Assembly (NCBI GenBank): GCA_036346225.1
Contig: JARFIW010000453.1
Coordinates: 6,324,001-6,388,000, forward strand
DNA from: Platerodrilus igneus
Taxonomy: Eukaryota > Arthropoda > Insecta > Coleoptera > Lycidae
Direction: 5' to 3'
DNA: 64,000 bases
Below are positions 47,310-57,470 of this stretch, piece by piece. Under the pieces are notes generated by a model that searched no databases, was not told the origin of the DNA, and saw nothing but the letters and a program-made list of their open reading frames with translations. A program made the translations under genes and the position numbers. Within the stretch, counting starts at the first letter, position 1. The number at the start of each line of letters is the position of its first letter.

Positions 47310-48385
47310 AGTTAGTATTCAAGTTTTTCGTTTTTTAAATTACATATGCAAGTTTTAATTTATATAAAGCAGATCTCAGAAATAGTCGTGTTTACATCAC
47401 TTGTACTAAAGTTGTTCGAGGCATTTGCTTTCAAAAATACATCTGTCAGCAGTATACTGCAGAAAAATAAATGACGTCAGTAACACCTGTTGACGTTACT
47501 AACAATTCCTAGTAAACCAAATAGTTAAAGCTTTTACAATATTCATGCTTTTACGCATTAAAGCAAATTACCGTGTTCCTAGTGTGAAACACATAAAAAG
47601 AACTTAAAGCTATCTACGAACCAAAACTGCATTTGTCGCCTTGTTGCTAGAAAGGATGAGATCCTCGTTATTTCATGCAACGATCACAGCGTTGTAGTGT
47701 GAACCAAATTCATACAAAACAACTTCTACTATGAAGTCGTTCCACGTGTCGAATCAAATACGGTGACGATACATTCTGCAGCCATTGTAATCCTGTAGTT
47801 AAATTACGCCGCCTTACTAAAGTAGTAGCATCTTTACATTGTCCTTGTGTGTCTTAAAAGTTTGCATAACAAGTGTCGTCCTCTTAAAATTGCCTCCTAA
47901 ATTTTATATTCTAAAAGTTACATCGTAGGTTGTAGCATTATACCTCGTCGCGCTAAATAAATTATCTCAAATTAAACAAGTTAATAAACTTTATACGTTA
48001 CCAACCGTTATTCAAAGATGTGCTAACTCATCGAAGTGGATTCGCAAATTGCCGGCCTGCAATCGATAGTACATGTTATTGCTTCTTCCACTTATGGCCG
48101 ACTGACTACAAAACTAGCTCGGGCGGCCGAGGCGCCCCGGGGCGACCGTCAAACTGATTGTAAATAGCTGTAGATGACACAGATATTTAACCACAAATAG
48201 AATACCAAAGGACGATGCGGCTTTAACGTATTACTTTTGTTGTTGAATGTAATTTACTATTGTTTTAATAAAATTGTTAAATTATTCTCGCAATTTTATG
48301 GAGGGATTTATTATCAAAAATAAAATTGTTAAATTATTCTCGCAATTTTATGGAGGGATTTATTATCAAAAATAAAATTGTTACA
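47310..48385 (-). mobile_element. 5' LTR of the internally deleted gypsy element
   Basis: 1076 bp, a partner of 44803-45815. It abuts the integrase tail on one side, without a recognisable primer-binding site. On the other side it abuts the C-terminal codons of an unrelated gypsy pol (48386 onward), with no polypurine tract there. The flanks of the LTR pair (AAAAA at 44798-44802, ATGTA at 48386-48390) do not match, so no target duplication is visible. Confidence 0.85.
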
Positions 48386-49558
48386 ATGTATTTCTACAAA
48401 CATATTTTCGATTTTAATAGTAACATTTGCAGATTTTTCTTTAATTACTACATATGGTTCTTTAAATATTGGATCCATTTTATTCGCTGCATTATTTCTT
48501 ATCAATACATTATCACCTACCTTATAACTTATATAATTTCTTTTAACATCGTAATTCTGTTTCCTGGTAGCTTTTGAGACCATTGGGTTATTTCTAGCAT
48601 CATTACATGCTTCCTGAATACAATATTTTAGTTCTAATGGATAAGACTTAAAGTTGTACATTAGATCAATTTGTTGAGAAAGATTTGAGGGTAGTTTGCC
48701 CGATTTTCCAAAAACTAATTCGTATGGTGCATACTTCGTCTGTGTATGTACACTATTGTTATAAGCATAACACCAAAAAGGCACCCACGTACTCCACGTA
48801 CCTGGATGTTTTGCTATTTGAATGCGTAAATATGCGCCTAGACATTTGTGTGAATTTTCTAGTGCGCCTAGAGTTTCGTGGTGATAAGCAGTAGAATTTA
48901 ATTTGTTAAATTCTAAAATTTTGCATGTTTCGCTTAATGTAGAGGCTAAAAATTCTGTATCTTTATCTCTTACAATCTCATTTGGTTATCCAAAGCGTAA
49001 AATGAAATTTTCTACAAATGCCTTAGTTACAGTCTCGGTCTCTTTGTTTTCTAAAGGGTGGCCTTCGACAAACTTGCTAAGTTCGCAATGTAACGTTAAA
49101 ATATACCGTTTATTATCTACGTCGGGTTCAAGTGTACCAACAATGTCCAAAAATTTTTTTTGAAATGCCGACGTCACGGTCGTTATTATCGACATTGGTT
49201 GGATGTTCGGTCTCGAATATTTATACCTTTGATAATCGCCACATTTTTTTACAAAGTTTTCTACGTCTTTCCGTAGACCCTTCCGTATATAACTTTTTTT
49301 AAGGTTAGTGTTCATTCTCACAATTCCTGCATGTCCTCCTGTAGGTGACATGTGAAAATCATTTAATATTATTTTCCTTTCTTTTACGTCTATTATATTT
49401 TTGATATCTTTTATTACTGATATCTTTATATCTAATCTCCTCAATTCTCGAGAATTACTTAAAATCTCTTTTAAAAAGGAAACGTCCCGTTCATTTTTTA
49501 TAATAAATAATTCCGGAATATCATATTTTTCACACATGTGCTTTAGGTCTCTCAACAT
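48386..49558 (-). pseudogene. Ty3/gypsy integrase remnant
   Basis: Zinc-binding region: FHMSPTGGHAGIVRM (about 49360-49310), then FVKKCGDYQRYKYSRP (about 49253-49205), where the first C is kept and the second pair is degraded. The core start DIVGTLEPD is near 49140. A frameshift lies at about 48985. The C-terminal part at 48784-48386 has AYNNSVHTQTKYAPYELVFG, then KQNYDVKRNYISYKVGDNVLI. The frame continues artificially into the LTR of the next element at 48385. Element orientation and position fit the gypsy element with gag at 54298 and 5' LTR at 54889. Confidence 0.85.
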
Positions 49559-49848
49559 TAAGCGTACTACAAATGCCGATCGAGTGAGTACCTTCTTTAT
49601 TAAATATTACACCAGTATTCTGTATCGCGATCATGTCTCCTTGCTTGCAGTCGTATCTTATAATTTTTGAGAGTTCACAATTCGGAATAACCCGTAATTC
49701 AAATGATTGTTTTGGTCGCTTTACCAACTCTAAGACTCCAGAGTGATCCCACCTATTGCCTAGAATTGTATTACGTATTTCTGAACTTTTCGCCTTTGAA
49801 TTCTTGTTATTATATTGAGTGTTTCGCTTACATAATTGTTTAAATTTT

Positions 49849-50225
49849 TTAGTTTTCGCTACTGATTCTCGATAATGCATCAGCTGCGACATTTGCTTTA
49901 CCTTTTATGTACTGCAAAATAAAATCGTATTCTTCTAAACCTAACCGAAATTTTGTAAGCCTACTTGATGGGTTTCTCATTCCAAATAAATAAATAAATA
50001 ATCGGTCTGTGATCTGTAAAAATTGTAAATTTTTTTCCGTATAAATAAGTGTTTTACCGACCAAAAAGTTGCTAGTAATTCTTTTCAATCGTCGCATAGT
50101 TCTTTTGTGATTTTTCAAAGATCTGCTGGCATAGGCGACTGGTTTGTCGTTCATATTGAAAGTACTGCACCGATGACATAACCAGATGCATCCGTTTTCA
50201 AAATAAAAGTATTATCCTTTAAAAA
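49849..50225 (-). pseudogene. Ty3/gypsy RNase H remnant
   Basis: The RNase H start FILKTDASGYVIGAVLS is visible at about 50215-50160 and keeps the first catalytic aspartate. An in-frame stop follows. The domain continues as KPVAYASRSLKNHKRTM, then LGLEEYDFILQYIKGKANVAADALSRI. This is the typical order in Ty3/gypsy pol. Connection to the integrase runs through 49530-49892 with frame breaks. Confidence 0.85.
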
Positions 50226-50265
50226 TTTGGATATTGTAACACGGGAGGGTTAACTAACGCTGCTT

Positions 50266-50510
50266 TTAACGTTTTAATCGCATTGTTACAGTTTTCGCCC
50301 ATGAAAATTTAATATCTTTCCTAGTTAAGTTATTTAAAGGTGCGACGATATGTACAAAATTTTTTATAAATCTTCTATAATAATTTGCAAATGCGATAAA
50401 TGTTTTAGTTTGAATAGTATCTATTGGTATTGGATACTTTTGAACCGCTTTGATTTTTCTACCTTTGGGTAAAATTCTTAAGACTAATTTTCTCATTATC
50501 CTGGAGAAGT
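50266..50510 (-). pseudogene. Ty3/gypsy reverse transcriptase C-terminal fragment
   Basis: Only the thumb and connection part remains: PKGRKIKAVQKYPIP, then TFIAFANYYRRFIKNFVHI and APLNNLTRKDIKFSW. The palm with the YxDD motif is missing. The sequence breaks at about 50510, where it meets a Merlin-type transposase fragment in the same orientation. Confidence 0.85.
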
Positions 50511-50524
50511 TGTTTAACCTCTGT

Positions 50525-51148
50525 CAGAGCTTATAAATTGCAGTCAATCATGCCCAGCACCCAATGGCCTTTGATCTGTCTGCCACGATTGAATTTACGC
50601 TTGCCAAACTTGCTTTAATCAGCTTGAACTATTTTTCCTTTTCCTCCAATCTTTCCAAGCTTAGCTTGACGAGCAGACAAAGCAAACATCATCCTCTCTT
50701 TGCAAAAGTTATACCTAAAAAAAAAGCTTTTAAATAAGAAGGAATTGGTATAAATTACCAATCGCACAGTTCTGGTTCTCAATCGCTCAGTGCTTGGCAG
50801 TTCTGCTGCTTTCATTATCGCGTCCTCGTAACTAAGATCTTTGCACAAGCTGTAGCATAGGTTTAGAACCGTATGCGGTTCGAGGTGCGACTGTTCGAAC
50901 CAGCTGTACTTTGCTAAACCCATTTTTCTACTACTATCTATATGCGTCTTCGGGCGTTGAAAATAACCAAGACCTTCGCCGGCAGATGAATCCGAGATTG
51001 TCAACTTAATGGGTACTCTATGCTGCCAACATGTTTTAGAGCTGGGGAGAAAGCCATTCATGATAGCCCAGCTGGTCGCTAACTCTCGAGTTCCTGTTAG
51101 CTTAATTAACTTGTTGCGATTCGAAAGAGAGACCAACTGTTCCGTCAT
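50525..51148 (-). pseudogene. Merlin/ISXO2-like DDE transposase, N-terminal part
   Basis: Transposases of this family (IS1595-related) cut and paste DNA elements. The frame opens at 51148. It shows AIMNGFLPSSKTCWQHRVPI (the first C of the zinc ribbon is kept), then SSRKMGLAKYSWFEQSHLEP, corresponding to the family R-x-G-S-W-F-x-x-S-x-L block. After an AT-rich, probably frameshifted part it reaches LGKIGGKGKIVQAD and, beyond an in-frame stop, SKFGKRKFNRGRQIKGHWVL. The latter is the hallmark of the DDE core, with the usual ID-E-S replaced by AD-stop-S. The rest of the core is missing because the sequence ends at the gypsy junction. No terminal repeats were recognised. Confidence 0.8.
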
Positions 51149-51485
51149 CTTCTAAATATAAAAGCCTATTAGTCCTGTTCTAAACCCCCATAAAACCTTG
51201 TCAAGGCCGATACCTTCTCAACCGGTTGTCATCTGGTACCAGTAACCATAAACCGGGCGGGAACACAGGCCGTGCCACCTAATACCATCTTAGTTTCCCG
51301 TCGTCCCAAATTTGCCTTGTGCAATGCAAATCTGGCCAGGAAAAAACAGGAGCAGAAGAAAACGCGACCCGCACCTTCGAAAACCAGAGAGGGACTGACG
51401 AAATTGGGTTGCTACCCGTCCATTTATACCCTTGCTTGCAGCGCCATCTCTATTTAAAAACAATTTAGTGCCAAATTTAAAATTC

Positions 51486-51622
51486 TAACCTAAGCAAACC
51501 TAACCTAATCTAACCAAACCCAACATAACCAAATACAACCTAACTAAACAAATCAAAACCAAACAAAACCAAACCTATCCTATCCAAACCAACCTAGTGT
51601 ATCCTAACCTAACAATTCCTAA
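51486..51622. repeat. Degenerate CCTAA-type repeat (telomere-like)
   Basis: About 135 bp of CCTAA, CCAAA and CATAA pentamers with a few perfect runs (AACCTAACCTAA). The insect telomere repeat is TTAGG, so its complement CCTAA fits an old interstitial telomere-like tract or a microsatellite derived from it. It lies immediately upstream of the Merlin fragment. Confidence 0.7.
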
Positions 51623-53146
51623 CCAGGAAATAACCGACAAGTAAGAAATAAAAAAATTTAACATGGAACCTTATGGAAAAAATAAATATTTCTTGTACAT
51701 TTCCGCAGAAATTCCTCTTAGACGTCAAATTTTATTTTTAATTAGCTTTCCAAAAAGGTATAGTATGATATATAAATCGTTGATCGGTAAAGTAAAGTCA
51801 AGCCCCGTTGCGTTATGGTACATAAGTCTTATTCTGCAATACCATCTTTCCTGTCAGGCTTCACCAATGGAGCGTAAGTTATTTTGTAAGCAAAAGAGGT
51901 ATACCATTGCTTCGATAACTTGTAGTTATAAAATAATACTTTACTTGTATGTCATACTTAAGGTTTGTCAATTATTGTTTTATTACATTTATGTAAGTAT
52001 TTTGTAAATACAAATAGAGTTACCTTGTGTTGACTTGTGTTTTCTCTTGATACTACTAAGCTGACCGAACAACCCTCCTGTCTAAAAGTATCAGTCTCAT
52101 GCTTTATAAATATTTTGGGGCTTAACCCTGTCTTATTAAGCTTGTTAGCAATTGGCAATTTGCCGTTATAAAACGTTGTTGTTATAAACAAGCCAGTTGT
52201 TGTCACAGTATAACATGAATACTTTAAGAATTCACCGTATGACGAAACAATAGTCATTTGGATTAAACAAACATGTGAGGAAGTTTATAATAAGATGATT
52301 AATTCCATTAAAAATTTTGATGGAAACTGCAAAACATTAATGGCAAATGGAACATTGGTAAGAAACCATTATTTTTCAAGCAGTTAATTTAAAATGGTAA
52401 AAGTATATTATCTTTAATTGGTTAAATATTCAACTAATTTTGTAAATTTTCATGTTGTTTTAATTCTTCTAAAACAAACAATTTTTGAGTTTTAGACAGT
52501 GAAAGGTTGTTAATTATTTTGTACTCTATTTAAAGTGGGGTTGTTTAAAGCCTGTGTAAAGTGCAACATGAAAGCAGTGCCATTTTTTAGTTGCCTAATC
52601 TGATTTCATTCTTTATTTATACAAATTTTCATATTTAAAAAGTTACATAGTTTTTTAAATTAGGAGACGGTTTATACAAAAAACAACAGTCACTCAATGT
52701 AATTTTTTTAACATATCTCACCAGTTTCTCTTAGAAAATCATTTGGTCTCGACTGTATAATATGATATGTGACACTGAAAAAATTAAAAGAATGTTAATA
52801 TATAAGTGAGTAACTGTTTGAAATTAAACATACTAATTTTAGAAGAGTCTTTACATTTCGTTGTAATTATATAACTTATAAAAATTTAATAATCCTTCTG
52901 CACTTTTTGTAAGAGAAAGAGCTGTATTGCAAATGATATTAATCGTGCGGTATCCAGTTCCAAGCTCATGCTTGAATTCCCGTTACTTACAACTTTTTAG
53001 ACTAGGTCCTGGGGTTTGTATAGTTTGAATTGGAGATGTATTTTGGGCAAATTTTTTGAATTAAGTATTTAAAATGAAAGGCGTGATGTCGTTTGACTAG
53101 GTCTACAGCGTTACTTAGCTACTAAAATATATTTTCAGTTTTAACA
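51623..53146. other. AT-rich stretch with one unrecognised open frame
   Basis: A minus-strand frame of 99 residues (51958-52257) starts MTIVSSYGEFLKYSC and has a donor-like CAAG|GTAACT inside. I recognise no family. The rest is AT-rich without signals. Confidence 0.4.
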
Positions 53147-53419
53147 TTAGCATCTAGTATTACCATAAACAATTACAATGTCGTCATGCACACGCAGTGT
53201 AGCATCATACATAGAAAAGTACTGAAACCCATCAAATCCTATAAATGCTACGTTTACAAAATTTGGAAAACGACTATCTAAAGCCTTATGTATTTTATTA
53301 GCTCGTTCCACGTAGCCGCTAGTTGAATCAAAAACATCTTGAATTGTATTGACTAGATAATGCTGATCTTCTTCAGATATATTACTGCTTTCTAGAATCT
53401 CTGCTTTGTTACTTTCTAC
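53147..53419 (-). CDS. Candidate terminal exon of an LC8-family dynein light chain-like gene
   Basis: LC8 (DYNLL) proteins are about 89-residue homodimeric hubs of dynein and myosin V that bind short peptides. On the minus strand a good acceptor (polypyrimidine, CACGTTTCAG, ending at 53420) opens a 90-codon frame closed by TAA at 53149-53147. With the acceptor the length is that of a whole LC8 protein minus its start. Visible LC8-like features in order are KAEILESSNISEEDQ (family K-A-V-I-x-x-A-D-M-S-E-E), a helix with ANKIHKALDSRF (family A-x-x-I-K-K-x-F-D-K-x-Y), a VAFIGFDGFQYF strand (family C-I-V-G-x-N-F-G-S-Y) and DDIVIVYG near the end. I estimate about a quarter identity, so it would be a divergent member. 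There is no ATG at the front, hence an upstream exon is required and was not found. It lies among transposon remnants and may be a pseudogene. Confidence 0.45.
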   Translation of the reverse strand, partial: VESNKAEILESSNISEEDQHYLVNTIQDVFDSTSGYVERANKIHKALDSRFPNFVNVAFIGFDGFQYFSMYDATLRVHDDIVIVYGNTRC

Positions 53420-53515
53420 CTGAAACGTGAACAGATTTTAATATATTAGTCTTGTAAAGTAATATGTAATAAAATCTATGGTAAACTTAAGTAAACTAAT
53501 TCAAAAGTATAGCTA

Positions 53516-54298
53516 TTAATTAGGAGTTATAACTGCACCACTGAGAACAAAACTTTTAAATTCTATTTTGAGAATGTACAAGGCAATCATCATAAACCGA
53601 CTACTTAAATACCAACACCAAGCTATCGAACGTATTTGTATTTCTTGAATTCGGCATTGAGAAATCATTTTTATGGGAATTATGACTTTTATGTAGGTTT
53701 GCACTATAATTGTTACGTAAATAACCTTGTTTATAATTATTATTAATTTTTCCTCGCATGTGAAATAACTGCGTGTCTTCTTTTGTCGATATTTCTTCGT
53801 CCTTTGTGATAATAGAATTTATAATCCATAATTTGTTAGTAATTTTTTCCTTCAGCATCTACCAATGCATCGTATAACTCAATGGCGTCAATAAGCTGTT
53901 TAACAGAATTTTCGTTACTCCCCATACATGGCAACATGCTAGCCGTTCATAAATTAAATTTTTCCCCCATTTTACTACTATTGCTAAGATTTACAGCCTC
54001 ACTTACACTTAATACTATTTTTTGAGTATCGTTTAACCTACTTAACAAAATGTCTGAACACTCGTCACTTAGAATTTCTATTTTTTTTTATATATTTCTT
54101 AACATTACTTAAAACATCTACATTGTGGGTTCCCTTGTTAAAATTTACTCGCAACTTTGACAACTCTTGATGAAATCCTCGCAATTGTTCAAGTTTTCTA
54201 GTACAATGTTGAATATTTTTACGCAGACTTTGATTGTCTTTGTCTAGATTGCGCGTAAAGTCTCTCACTTGTCCTCTTAAATCCCTAATTTCTGACAT
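53516..54298 (-). pseudogene. Ty3/gypsy gag remnant
   Basis: The start codon at 54298 opens a charged, coiled-coil-like N-terminus (MSEIRDLRGQVRDF, heptad-like through about residue 60). After a frameshift near 54065 the capsid part continues with LSVSEAVNLS, an in-frame stop, TASMLPCMGS and KQLIDAIELYDALVDAEGKN, a pattern typical of capsid domains in arthropod gypsy elements. A third frame to about 53516 is rich in N and K. It lies about 320 bp downstream of a primer-binding site and 5' LTR in the same orientation, as expected for gag. Confidence 0.7.
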
Positions 54299-54614
54299 TT
54301 ACACCTTACCTAAACTTATGTAACTATTGTACTTATCTTATTATATTCATTACACGTGTTTATTGCTTTGCCTATACTTTCTGCTTTTTCCAACTTCTTG
54401 ACGATTTCCCGTTTTATCCCTCATCTGCATATTATAATCAGTATTACCATAATCATAATTCAATTGCCATGCCCGTTAATGTACCAAAAGACATACCATT
54501 TATTTGATTCGCTGTGGTACCGCCGCTATCTCCAGACTGGGCTATAATTATTTCTTCTTTTGATTTTGAGGTACCCATTTTTTCTTTATTTCATTGGCAG
54601 GTTGTTGTCCTGGC

Positions 54615-54632
54615 CGACTGGCAGGATCGCCA
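54615..54632 (-). promoter_or_regulatory. Primer-binding site of the gypsy element
   Basis: TGGCGATCCTGCCAGTCG on the minus strand directly follows the end of the 5' LTR (ACTACA). It starts with TGG, as a site complementary to a tRNA 3' CCA end should. The exact tRNA was not determined. Confidence 0.7.
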
Positions 54633-54889
54633 TGTAGTCTCGTCTTGCGTGGTATAGGAAACAGATTCTTTACCTAAAATATAACAACAGTTCCATTCTT
54701 CTTAACGTTAAAACTCCGTTAATATATTCACAATCTGGGTTGCATTCCTTACGAGCTATTCCAATTAATTTCTGCACATCTAGTTTAGTTTGTTAATCTA
54801 TGCAGTTTTACAATACTTTCATAGTTGACACTGAACATTGGATTGTGTTCTACTTTCTATATTTAATATCGCGCCCTAATTACACTACA
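54633..54889 (-). mobile_element. Ty3/gypsy 5' LTR
   Basis: 257 bp from TGTAGTGTAATTAGGGCGC to GAGACTACA on the minus strand, with perfectly inverted ends TGTAG and CTACA. It is related to the 3' LTR copies at 39140 and 43747 but more diverged and shorter. A primer-binding site follows it and gag comes next. Confidence 0.85.
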
Positions 54890-55071
54890 CGTCAAATTTG
54901 TACAGACTTAAATGTAATTTTCATGTATAGAAGTATGTCAAGGTAATAATAAAGGCTTGGTCTGATAAAGACTATTTCGTTTGAATATTTTTATTTTGTA
55001 AACACAAAACTATTTATAATAAAATATACTAAACGGCTTAATCTAAAATAAAATATAAAAATTATACAATA

Positions 55072-56922
55072 TTAGACACTATCACCATGAACGCGAACAT
55101 GACATTCATGACAAAATGGTCGGTTTATTTTCGCATCCATCATAATAAGTTTTTCTTACTTTCTTTCTTGCTTCTGATCTTTACATAAGTTTAGTTACAT
55201 TAGTTTAGCATAACACGTGACACAATTATTACGTCTTTTGTACTTCCACCATCTCTTTTTTTGAGCAAATTTTTGATCTTTATCTTCTTTACACGGTATT
55301 GTCTTTCTACCCGTAAAACTTTTTACATAATTCTTGACAAAATGTTGTTGTTATTGATATTTTAGATTTGGTAACCATTTTATAAATGATATGTGCATTA
55401 ATTAACAACTGTAATTCCAGTTAACAATTTAAATGCTACTTTACGGTACCACTTGACACCTTTTCTTATTGAAGTACAGTAAGAAGACTTTGATCAGATT
55501 TGTCGATTCCAATTTTGCTATTATTATAATCTATCATAAAATTTGGTTTTTCTCTCACCGGTTCTTCAGAAAAAATTTGTCGGTGTCTTTTAGTAGGCAT
55601 TGCACTCTTCTCTAAATTGTGTAAACTTGATAGCATAAGAACCTCTTTATTTTTTTTTATTTCCATTTATATATAACTATTCCTTCATCAGGTATTAGTC
55701 CATGCAATTCATCAATGTTCAATTAGCCGTACATTGCTTCTTTTGGTAAATGTTTTCTATTTCTTCGATGCTTACCGACTAAACGTGTTTTTTCAAAAGT
55801 AACTGTTTAACCAAAGGAATACTAGTGTAAAAATTATCAGTATACAATATGCAGCCTTCTTCTAAAATCCCCTCACATAATTGAATTACTACTTTTTCAC
55901 CCAAACCAGTACCAGAACCAATACTTTTACCACAATAAATTTTAATTTTCCAGGTGAAACTATTCAGTGAACGTATTTTGAATAGCTTCACTCCATATTT
56001 ATACTGTTTGCCTGAAACGTACTGACGAAATGATAGTCGTCCTTGTCATGGAACCATGGTTTCATCGATAACTATTTTATTGCCAATTGTATATACTTCT
56101 TGGAATTGTTTTTGTAACTAGTAAATATAAGAAGGGTTAATATCCCACCTCATTATTTATGCGTTTGTCAAAGAAATGCCACATTCTTAGAAAAATTTTA
56201 AATCGATTACGTGATAATAATATTATATTTTCATAGACAGGATCGTTTGACCAATAATCACTGAGTTTGGTCGATTAGGCCTATCCAAATAATTATTCCC
56301 AGAAATTTTGTATGTCCTCGCAATTGGTGTCTTGTCATCAATGTAATCTTGATGATTTATTTAATACTGATTTATTTTTATCAAGGTTTGAGAATATCTA
56401 TTTGTTTTAGTTTTTTTATAGTTATCCGAACCCGGTGGAGTGGAAAGCGTTTATAGCCAAAGTGTGGGACTCTTCTAGCGGCATACCCACTAAAACCACT
56501 CCACCTGGCGGGTGCGTCTGCCAAACGGCTCCGCTACACTACAGCCCAAAAGGCTTATTGTGCTGGTTTGTTTCAGTTACCATTAATTCTCGTTCATAAA
56601 TAATTTGCAAACACCAAACGATGTCATGTCATTTGGTAAATGTTCTTTTCCACTCTTACTTACAAAAGTCAAAACAGCATGCTTTCCTTCGTACGCGTTC
56701 CAATAGAACGGAGAATTACTCACATCATCTTCACATTCCAGAACATCATTTTGTAGTTCATTTTCTTTATGCATTGCGACATTACTGTCCGAGTTATCAA
56801 TAGAAGAATGATTAGAACATCTACTAGGCATATAGTCTGAACGAGTCGTTAGCAAAAGGGTCCTCAATAGCATCATCACTCTCGTAATTTTCCCAATATG
56901 CACTTAATTCATCATCTGCCAT
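55072..56922 (-). pseudogene. piggyBac-family transposase, broken
   Basis: piggyBac transposases excise and insert elements at TTAA without scars. The start is at 56922 (MADDELSAYWENY, acidic N-terminus), with a frameshift or double stop near 56830. The N-terminal domain appears as the split ETNRYS motif (see insertion at 56408), then RLSDYWSNDPVYEN and RNRFKIFLRMWHFFD near 56270-56170. The DDE core follows: KLFKIRSLNSFTWKIKIYCG, LGEKVVIQLCEG and LYTDNFYTSIPL (55990-55820), then KPNFMIDYNNSKIGIDKSDQ (55560-55500), carrying the expected aspartates. The C-terminal zinc-binding tail CVTCY ... CHECHVRVHG ends at the stop at 55074-55072. At least four stops or frameshifts are present. No TTAA-flanked terminal repeats were found. 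Confidence 0.88.
56408..56566 (-). mobile_element. 159-bp SINE-like insertion in the piggyBac gene
   Basis: It splits the conserved ETNRYS codons of the transposase and is bracketed by a 7-bp direct repeat, TTTGTTT (56401-56407, 56567-56573). On the minus strand it runs from CCAGCACAATAAGCC to an A-rich end ATAAAAAAACTA, which suggests retroposition. It is far richer in GC than its surroundings. It contains an A-box-like TAGTGTAGCGG (56541-56531) and a B-box-like GGTTCGGATAAC (56432-56421), about 100 bp apart. A 10-bp inverted repeat, GGTGGAGTGG/CCACTCCACC (56434-56443, 56496-56505), could form a hairpin. Confidence 0.75.
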
Positions 56923-57289
56923 GGGGTTTTCTCAATCCCTAAGAATAACCATTCGAGACTAGCAATAAATGAAGCAGAACATTAATAAAAAGCTACTTGC
57001 ATTATGAATTACAATTTCTGCAATAACCTCACAAATGTGACCGACATAGTTTGATAACTAAGAATGTCTTTACAGAGCCGGATCGGTCATAAAAGACTGA
57101 TATAACTTTAATAACAAATCAAACATCGCCACCTGTTGGTGAATAGATTGGTACAAAACAATTTTGTTCTACGACCACTACATTTCTCAGACGGGTATGG
57201 CCTGGCACGAAGTTTTATTACTTTTTTGCTGGCTTTAATGATACATTGAATGTCAGTTAAATATTACTGATCAAGCGGTACCGTTGAAG

Positions 57290-57470
57290 ATTCTCGACAC
57301 GGATCGCTTAAAGAATGTTAGGCAAGTGTTTTCTTAGAACTACACCCTCGTTTTGGATTAGGGATGGATAGATTATGTACGTGACTGTTGTTGCGTACCT
57401 TTAGGCGTACGACTAAGGTTCGGCTAACTTTCAAAACTTTAGTACCTTCAGGTCAAGCATTTGAAGATTC
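57290..57470 (+). mobile_element. Old, diverged SINE copy
   Basis: Matches the SINE body in order: TTCTCGACACGGATCGCTT, CACCCTCGTTTTGGAT, GACTGTTGTTGCGTACCTTTA, AAGGTTCGGC, and the tail TAGTACCTTCAGGTCAAGCA. The tRNA head is lost. No target duplication is visible. Confidence 0.65.

Noticed and set aside
44803..48385. A simple complete LTR element with target duplication
   Set aside because: Flanking bases do not match and no primer-binding site follows the 5' LTR, so it is described as deleted or rearranged.
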